From Angiostrongylus vasorum (lineage: Eukaryota > Nematoda > Chromadorea > Rhabditida > Metastrongylidae), in NCBI GenBank assembly GCA_018806985.1, contig JADANN010000349.1:606501-670500 (forward strand): a stretch of DNA of 64,000 nucleotides. The letters run 5' to 3'. Made by a program: the position numbers and the translations under genes. The first letter of the stretch is position 1, and every line of letters begins with the position of its first letter. The notes below the pieces were generated by a model. It ran no database searches and was not told the DNA's origin. It saw nothing but the letters and a program-made list of their open reading frames with translations. This document shows, one piece after another, positions 57,440 through 64,000 of the stretch.

Positions 57440-58953
57440 CGTCGGTGAAAAAATCGAACAGCATTAGGTCTTGACAGGACAAGATCAGAACATCTGAAGG
57501 ACCTCCTTCCAGTTCTCGTGAACATACTGGCTCGGCTCTTCACACGTTACCTGTCTGCAAGGTCCCTACTCAATGGAAGACCATCAAGACCATGTTATTG
57601 TTCAAGAAGAGGTGACCTACACGATATCGGCAACTACCTCCCTGCTCTTCTGCTTGCTGTCTATCGTCTACAAACTTTTCATTCGAGTCATCCTAAACAG
57701 GATTGACAGAACACTGGACGAAGGATAGCAATTTGAGCAAACAGGGTTTCGAAAAGGATTTAGTACGATGGACCACATCCACACGATAACAAGGCTCATT
57801 GAAGTATCGCGAGAGTACAAAAGACCGTTCTGTCTCACTTTTATCGATTTACAGAGGGCCTTTGATTCAATTGAGATAGAAGTAGTCATGGAAGCCTTGA
57901 TAGTCAAGGAGTTCCTACTCAGTACTTATAGATTCTTCGTGAACTGTACAAAAATTTCACAACCAATATATCACCATTCTACAACGACATTAACATTGAC
58001 GTCAAAAGAGGGGTTAGGCAAGGCGATACCATCTCGCCAAAATTATTTCACCGCCATCCTCCAGAACGCCATGTGAACATTGGAATGGGATAATGTGACA
58101 GTGAAAATCGATGGTCGGCAGTTGCACCATCTTCGCTTTGCTGATGACATCCTCCTTATAACACCAAACATTAGCCAAGCGGAATTTATGCTTGCCTACT
58201 TTGATCGAGCCTGTGGAAAGATTGGTCTTCTATTAAATCTCACAAAAACGATGTTCATGAGAATCGGATTGGTTTCGTATGCCCCATTCACGCTGAATGG
58301 AACGAATGTCTCCGAATGCCCCAGTTATGTCTATCTAGGTCGGGAAATCAACATGTTGAACGATTTTGCTCCAGAGCTGAGTAGAAGGAAACGAGCGGCT
58401 TGGGGAGCTTTCAAGAGCATCGAGGATGTGGTGAGGAGGACAAAGAACATCCGACTCCGTGCCCACCTTTTCGACTCAGCGGTACTTGCTAAGGTATGCG
58501 TCAGAAACCTGGCGCTGCGTAAGCAGGATGAAAGATCACTCAGCGTTATTGAACGCGCAGTCGAAAGGGCGGTGCTAGGAGTATCCCGTTTCACACAAAT
58601 AAGGGAAGTGGTCCGAAGCTCCGATCTGCGTCAACGATCAAAAATCAAAGATACCGTTCTGTACGTCGAAAATAAGGTGGGCCGGACACGTAATGTGTAT
58701 GAATGACAACCGATGGACAGGAGCCGTTAGTAACCGGATTCCTCGGGATGTTAAACGCACTGCTGGAAGACTGCCGACTCGATGGTCAGAGTTCTTCACG
58801 AAAAGCGTAGGAGAAACATATGATGCTCTACGAGTCCCTAGGGCGAGCAGAACCTAATGGGCTACTCTAGCGCGCGACAGTGAAAAATGGAGGATTTGCT
58901 GCCGCCCGCTCGAGTCACTGGACGGTCAACAGGACTACAGGTGATACAGGTGA
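57440..58953 (+). mobile_element. RTE-clade retrotransposon, copy G, 5' truncated
   Basis: The element begins in the pre-RT region at about 57440, right after a short AT-rich run, and reaches the 3' tandem acaggtgatacaggtga at about 58936-58952. Reverse transcriptase motifs include RLIEVSREYKRP near 57800 and an intact LRFADDILLITPN near 58130, in an open stretch of 208 codons (58080-58706). The C-terminal part is frameshifted. It is the least decayed copy for the catalytic core. Confidence 0.88.
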
Positions 58954-59074
58954 ACTCTTCTGTTAATACACAGACCTTATCCTATCTCATCATTTTTTCG
59001 AGAAGTCATAGTGTCGCTCCTGTTTCGAAAACCTTAATTTGTTTCACCTCCTTAGCTACTGACATATCTAGACG

Positions 59075-59375
59075 TTATAGTGGTTTTTACGGGACGTGTA
59101 GAGCAGAAGTCGGAGGCGCCTTGTAATGCACTTGGGATCGATCCTCGAGCCCAAGGCACTCCAAGTCTTCCAATCCTCCAGGGTTGGCGAATTGGTACCA
59201 GAATTGTCTGGGAGGATGCCAGCACTGGTTCGATACATAGGCCACAACGAGTCATTGTGAAGTCCAGTTATACATTCAGTCACCTACAACGATGTTTGAA
59301 GAAGTCGAGTGCATGGCGCATTCCTCAGGGGGTTGATCAACGCCGAGAGCTTTATCTTTTATCATTTATGGCGGT
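59075..59375 (+). mobile_element. SINE-A copy
   Basis: The head gtgtagagcagaagtcggag and B box gggatcgatcc are followed by the body (agtcttccaatcctccaggg; ttgtctgggaggatgccagc) and a tail with agctttatcttttatcattt. It lies 120 bases downstream of RTE copy G. Confidence 0.75.
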
Positions 59376-59916
59376 TTTTGAGATCGTCAGAGATTTAGTG
59401 TAGTTTCCATAATTTCGGCATTTAAGGTGGGCTATTGCACAATAACTAACCCTGTTCTGGCCTGGAGGATATTTTTTTCATGGAGGAACTCTGCAAGTTA
59501 ATAGGTCGGTTAGCAGTTCTAGAAATAGTAACAACGACGACGATGAGAATGAATACCAATGACATGGATCCTTATGTCTTCAAATTTTGCTTGTTTTTTT
59601 TCATTCTCATTAATGTTTTTTTTCTGCGTCTGCCGTCACATTTTGGAATTATGAATGAACAGACACATGGCCTGACCTGAGTGAAGATTAGCAGATTGAG
59701 TCGTTCCACGTCCATATCTCTGGCACAAGGTCATTATTTGATAGAAATCCACGTTGTGCTTGTGACCAACCGCCCACTCTGATGAAATTACTCTAAGAAA
59801 ACGATTGGTTAATTCTTTTTATCGGTAAAATCAACCACTATGAAGGATAAATCACTACTGCTTAGCTTGCCAGAAGAGAAAGCAGAGGAAATTTGCTTTC
59901 AGTGCAGACGTCTTAG

Positions 59917-59921
<5 letters not shown>

Positions 59922-59984
<63 letters not shown>

Positions 59985-60006
59985 ATATATATATAAACAT
60001 ATATAT

Positions 60007-60051
<45 letters not shown>

Positions 60052-60058
60052 TGTGTGT
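59922..60058. repeat. compound AT-rich microsatellite
   Basis: Two AT runs are joined by interrupted ataaacat and acacatac units and end in gtgtgtg. It stands alone, about 550 bases after a SINE-A copy. Confidence 0.95.
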
Positions 60059-60899
60059 TATTTATTGGTGCTTTCCTAATAGTAGTGTGAGAACAGAAGG
60101 TCCATCTCTTCAGAAAAATGGATTGAAAATTTCGTCGATTAAGTTCCTCTATTCATTCAGCACCAAGAGCACCTTAGTGCACTACTAACTGAACGATTGA
60201 ATATTTTCATATGTTCCTTCTAGTTCCTGTTTTTTTTACAGGGTTTTCATAACTTGTTTGTGATGACCTACTCCTCTTAATCAAATTCTCTATTTATGTT
60301 TATTTGTGGGAGGAAGCACGTTGATGTGTATTTGTGATGTAACGTTGTGTTTAATAATTTAGTATTATAGATCACAGAAGATATTAAGTGATGGTACTTT
60401 ACTTCTTTATTCCTGCATGTTTACGTTTTTTATTACTCTAACGTAACAGCAGTCCCAATTACGTTCTTGTGTGAATGTCATGTCGGTTCTGGTGTAAACT
60501 CGTCAGCGGACTTCTGTTCATTTCTTTCCTAGAATTTTTTTCGATCTTTCACAAAAAAAAGCTGGAGTAAGAAAAAAGGGAAATGAATTTTAGTGCTGCT
60601 TCGGTCTTTCAGAAACTGGGACTGCAGTTGAAATTTATGACATTACGCATCTTGGTATGCTAAGAACCACAGTAATTTACCGTTGTCGAGATAGGTGAGA
60701 TCGAATGTCTTCGATGGTTGTATGATGTGTTGGACATTGACGAATAAGAACGCAAATTGACACATTTTTTCCCAACATCCCAAGCGTATAATAGCGTTGA
60801 AGCTTCAGCAATTTGCCAAGTTGCCTCCAGGGCAAAAACCACTTACGCTTCGCCAGTTAGGACGTATCATTACAACCTTGCAACTACGTGCCGTTATTC
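60059..60899. other. gene-free stretch
   Basis: AT-rich sequence with no recognised feature up to RTE copy H. The same holds for 59376-59921, 62799-63167 and 63226-63790. Confidence 0.45.
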
Positions 60900-62798
60900 A
60901 CAATAGAAGCTCTGAAGAGAAACCATGCGTTCTGTGGTGCCATCATAGAGATTTTAACGTTAAGACTGGACCCAAAACATCGTCAGATTGGAGCCCACGG
61001 ATAAGCATGGAGCGAGAAAGGTGAGCGGCTATCTGACTTTATCTTGACGACCATAATCAATTATGGCAACTGAGAATTCCAGAAGCTCTCATCTCGACTC
61101 TGAAGGGGACAATCTCCAATTAGAGAGTACCGTAGCGAATTAGACCAGTTCATAATATATCGAAGGTATAGCCTTACAGGTGTCGCAACTGTTCTAAAAA
61201 TTCTACACGAGATCGGACCGCCATCTGTTTCGCTTATGATTCTATTATCTGGGGAAAAAAAAAGAATTCCACAACCATCGATAATTGGAGCTTATTCAGA
61301 TCGCCATCGGGCTTCTGCTAAGATACGACATTGTTGAAGAGTGCGACCGAATTATTCAACATCTTAGCTCCAAACTCTTAATTCACCTAGAGACGTCTGT
61401 CTCCAGAAACACTCCAGCTGATAAACCAAGGTTTAGTCACACGAGTTACTTGCAATTGCTCACTCACTTCCAAACTTGCAAAAGAATTCTGAGCGGTGAT
61501 AAAAGAAGTTGTTAAAGAAAGAACAGAAGCAGTTATGGTCGAAGCTGCAAAAGATGGGAAAAGCATTCGCAGCACACATCGAAGCATCGTCAATTACGAA
61601 ATCATGATGATTGCTCACCAACGCCCAGACGGAACAATTACATCGTCCAGAAAGGCAATGGAGAAAATCATTCACGATTACTACTTAGATCTCTTCGATA
61701 ACCACGTTCTCCTTTCGTCATATGAAATAAAGAAGGATGGATATGTTGTACCACCTGTTCTCCCTTCCGAAATCCCAAAAACTATTTCGTCGGTGAAAAA
61801 TTGAACAACACCAGGTCCGGTCAGAATAAGATCTGAACACCTGATGAACTTTCAGCTGCTCCTGGTCAACACATTGGCTTAGCTTTTCACACCTTAAATG
61901 TCTGAATACAAGGTCCGTACTCAATGCCAAAGACCAACTCCGGTGTCGGCAACTACTGTCGAGTTTTTCTTCCTGGATTTTGTCTATGAACTTTTCACTG
62001 GAGTCATCCTAAACAGGATTGACAGAACACTGAACGAAGGACAGCCATGTAAGCAACCTGCGTTTTGAAAAGGATTCAGTACGATGAGCTACATTCATAC
62101 GACAATAAGTCTCATCGAAGTATCGCACGAGTACAAGAGGTCGCTCTGTCTCCCTTTCGTCTGTTTGAAGAAGCTTGGACTCCATTGAAAAACAAGCAGT
62201 CATAGAAACACTGGTCACTGTATAAAGATTCTTCGTGGGCTAAATACTAATTTGGCAACCAAGATGTCATCATTCTACAGCGATATTAACATTGACGTGA
62301 AAAGGTGGGTTAGGCAGGGATATACCATCTCGTCAAAATTATTTACCGCTACCCTAGCGAACGTCATGCGAACATTGGAGTGGGACATGGGAGTGAAAAT
62401 CGATGGTGTGCAATCACATCATCCTCTCTTTGCTGATGACATCGTCCTTCTAGCACCAAACATTAGCAAAGCGAGATGAACGGTTGACGAGTTTGACAAA
62501 GCGTGAGGGAGGATCAGTGTTCAACTAAATCTCACAAAAACGGCTTTCAAGACGAATGGATTCGTTACGTGTGCCCCCACTCATGCTCAACGAAATTACC
62601 ATTTTGGAGTGTTTCCATTATATCGATCTAAGTCGAGAAATCAACATGATGGACGACATTGTTCCGGAGTTGAGTGGGAAAAAAGGCGTGCGGCTTGGGT
62701 AACTTTCTAGAACATCGGGAATATGGAAAAGTGGAAGACTTACTGGCGCCTGCTCAGGGTCACCCGACGATCAGTGGGACGCTAGGTGACAAGTAGTA
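60900..62798 (+). mobile_element. RTE-clade retrotransposon, copy H, 5' truncated and deleted
   Basis: It starts in the end of the endonuclease (HHRDFNVKTGPK, equivalent to GDFNARIGP, near 60945). It covers the pre-RT region (AAKDGKSIRSTHRS near 61540) and reverse transcriptase with FADDIVLLAPN near 62430. A deletion removes most of the C-terminal part before the 3' end near 62798 (cgatcagtgggac). Stops are frequent. Confidence 0.82.
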
Positions 62799-63167
62799 GA
62801 AATGGCGTTGGAGAAGAATCAGAACTGGCTCCAATGTGCTTCCCAATCATCTAATTACAATACTTTAGTTGGATCAAGATGCATCTAGAAGACTCATGCA
62901 CACAAGCACAAGTTAAGCCAAGCTAGTACAACAAATCGACGCAGCTAATTCTATCGTATGTGCAAACAAAATTTTTATTGTCGTTTGCTGTGTGAAACAA
63001 GTGTCAGGTAAATTGTGGCCGAGCCATGTAGGGTCCAACGATTAACAGGGGAATAGGTCCTCATATGATGACGGAATCATCTAAGAAATAAATAGTGTTA
63101 CCTTATGATTACGTTGGGGTTTTTTTTTGGAATGAACAATGTTTTATTGGATTCCATCAGGCAGAGG

Positions 63168-63225
63168 ACAAAAAGGATAAAGGAATGAATATCTGGCCTA
63201 TACAATAGCTTGTGATGGCCTTCTA
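63168..63225 (-). mobile_element. SINE-A tail fragment
   Basis: The string gacaaaaaggataaaggaat followed by atctggcctatacaatagct and gtgatggcctt matches the reverse-oriented end of SINE-A. The rest of the unit is missing. Confidence 0.45.
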
Positions 63226-63811
63226 CGCATTTATAATCACTGCGCTATATCCGCAATTCCTCATTGTTACAGCTAATAACCAAGCCGATAGGGCGTCAAT
63301 CACTGCCTTGTGTATCAACATCATTCCGAACACTGCACGACAGAACACGGTTCTTGTCCGCTTACTCTACTTGCTAGAAAGTTTTCTGCGATGATGAACG
63401 AGAATATATCTGCAAATAATAACACGGAATGTTGATCAGCTGGGGCATACGCGTCCATTTAAATTCATTAATGCAGTAGATTGCAGTCGACCACCCTATT
63501 CAAATTGATCTCTTAACGTCAACATAGTCCACCTAGGCGATAATCCATCTCAGGGATCGTTATTTACCTAGAAGAAAAAAGAAGACATTCGCAAAGTAGC
63601 AGAAGGATCTCTGTACAATGCACACGGATCAGTGACTGAATGTGGTGGACGAATTGAGGACTGACGGGTTATGGATGCATCCTCCTAAGTTTACGAAGGA
63701 TTACACACCTCTTGAAGTTAGTGTTGTTTCGTCTACTTCTTAGATTGTCGAATTTCCGGATGTTGCAAATGTTTTTCACAGTAGATATTTTAGCTTCATG
63801 ACTTTTATAGG

Positions 63812-63987
63812 AATGATCTCATCTAGTACTCCTCGGAGGAAGGAACGTTTAGGCTTAGAACAATGTCTGAAGAAAACAGGAATTCATGAAAAACGAAACA
63901 GAAAAAAAGAACTGAGACGAAAAGAAGTGAGTAGTAGAACAAGTGTTAGAGACAAGTCTGATTTTGGAGATTATGAACACTCCTCTA
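63812..63987 (+). CDS. possible exon of a gene running off the window
   Basis: An open frame rich in Lys, Arg and Ser (for example SSSTPRRKERLGLEQCLKK) follows acceptor-like sites (gatattttag at 63792; gacttttatag at 63811) and ends at tcta|gtgagt, a consensus donor, 13 bases before the window end. The peptide is not recognised. Confidence 0.3.
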
Positions 63988-64000
63988 GTGAGTAATTTTG

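Overview
The window looks like nuclear DNA of a parasitic nematode, most probably a strongylid of the hookworm type. It is AT-rich and intron-rich. It carries many decayed copies of one RTE-clade retrotransposon, a mariner relative, two tRNA-derived SINE-like families, and one multi-exon gene whose protein matches nematode Patronin/CAMSAP. The hookworm assignment is inference from the repeat types; no species is proven.

The one large gene is ptrn-1 (CAMSAP/Patronin, a microtubule minus-end protein) on the + strand. I model it as 21 exons from about 22,871 to 36,069, encoding about 1,212 residues. It has an N-terminal CAMSAP calponin-homology region, a serine-rich linker, a short coiled coil, a Gln/Pro-rich disordered stretch, a charged coiled coil and a C-terminal CKK domain. 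Intron phases agree across the model if one T is removed from a six-T run in exon 5. The largest intron (27,904-31,475) holds an antisense RTE copy. Another intron (33,088-33,989) holds a SINE and a copy of a third repeat.

The gene lies in the ~20.8 kb loop of a near-identical inverted repeat with ~4 kb arms (about 14,150-18,112 and 38,891-42,856). The outer arm ends lie inside RTE copies, and the left inner end abuts another RTE copy. Left of the repeat, at 10.42-11.76 kb, are decayed copies of ptrn-1 exons 5 and 7. They are on the same strand as the parent but in swapped order.

Layout: 0-3.1 kb, SINE-B copies and no gene; 3.16-6.80 kb, RTE copy A with a nested SINE; 7-10.4 kb, SINE fragments and repeat R4; 10.4-11.8 kb, ptrn-1 pseudo-exons with a SINE between them; 11.8-16.2 kb, RTE copy B with a nested mariner; 16.2-18.1 kb, rest of the left arm; 18.1-19.9 kb, RTE copy C; 20-21.6 kb, repeats R4 and R3; 22.9-36.1 kb, ptrn-1; 38.9-42.9 kb, right arm; 40.8-44.0 kb, RTE copy E; 44.0-45.5 kb, a second RTE family; 45.7-57.3 kb, SINE copies, a SINE-B palindrome cluster at 47.7-48.8 kb and a small candidate leucine-zipper gene at 52.4-52.8 kb (minus strand); 53.57 kb, a long (AT)n; 57.4-62.8 kb, RTE copies G and H; the last 200 bases, a possible exon of a gene running off the window. 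I see no rRNA gene, CRISPR array or bacterial-type operon.
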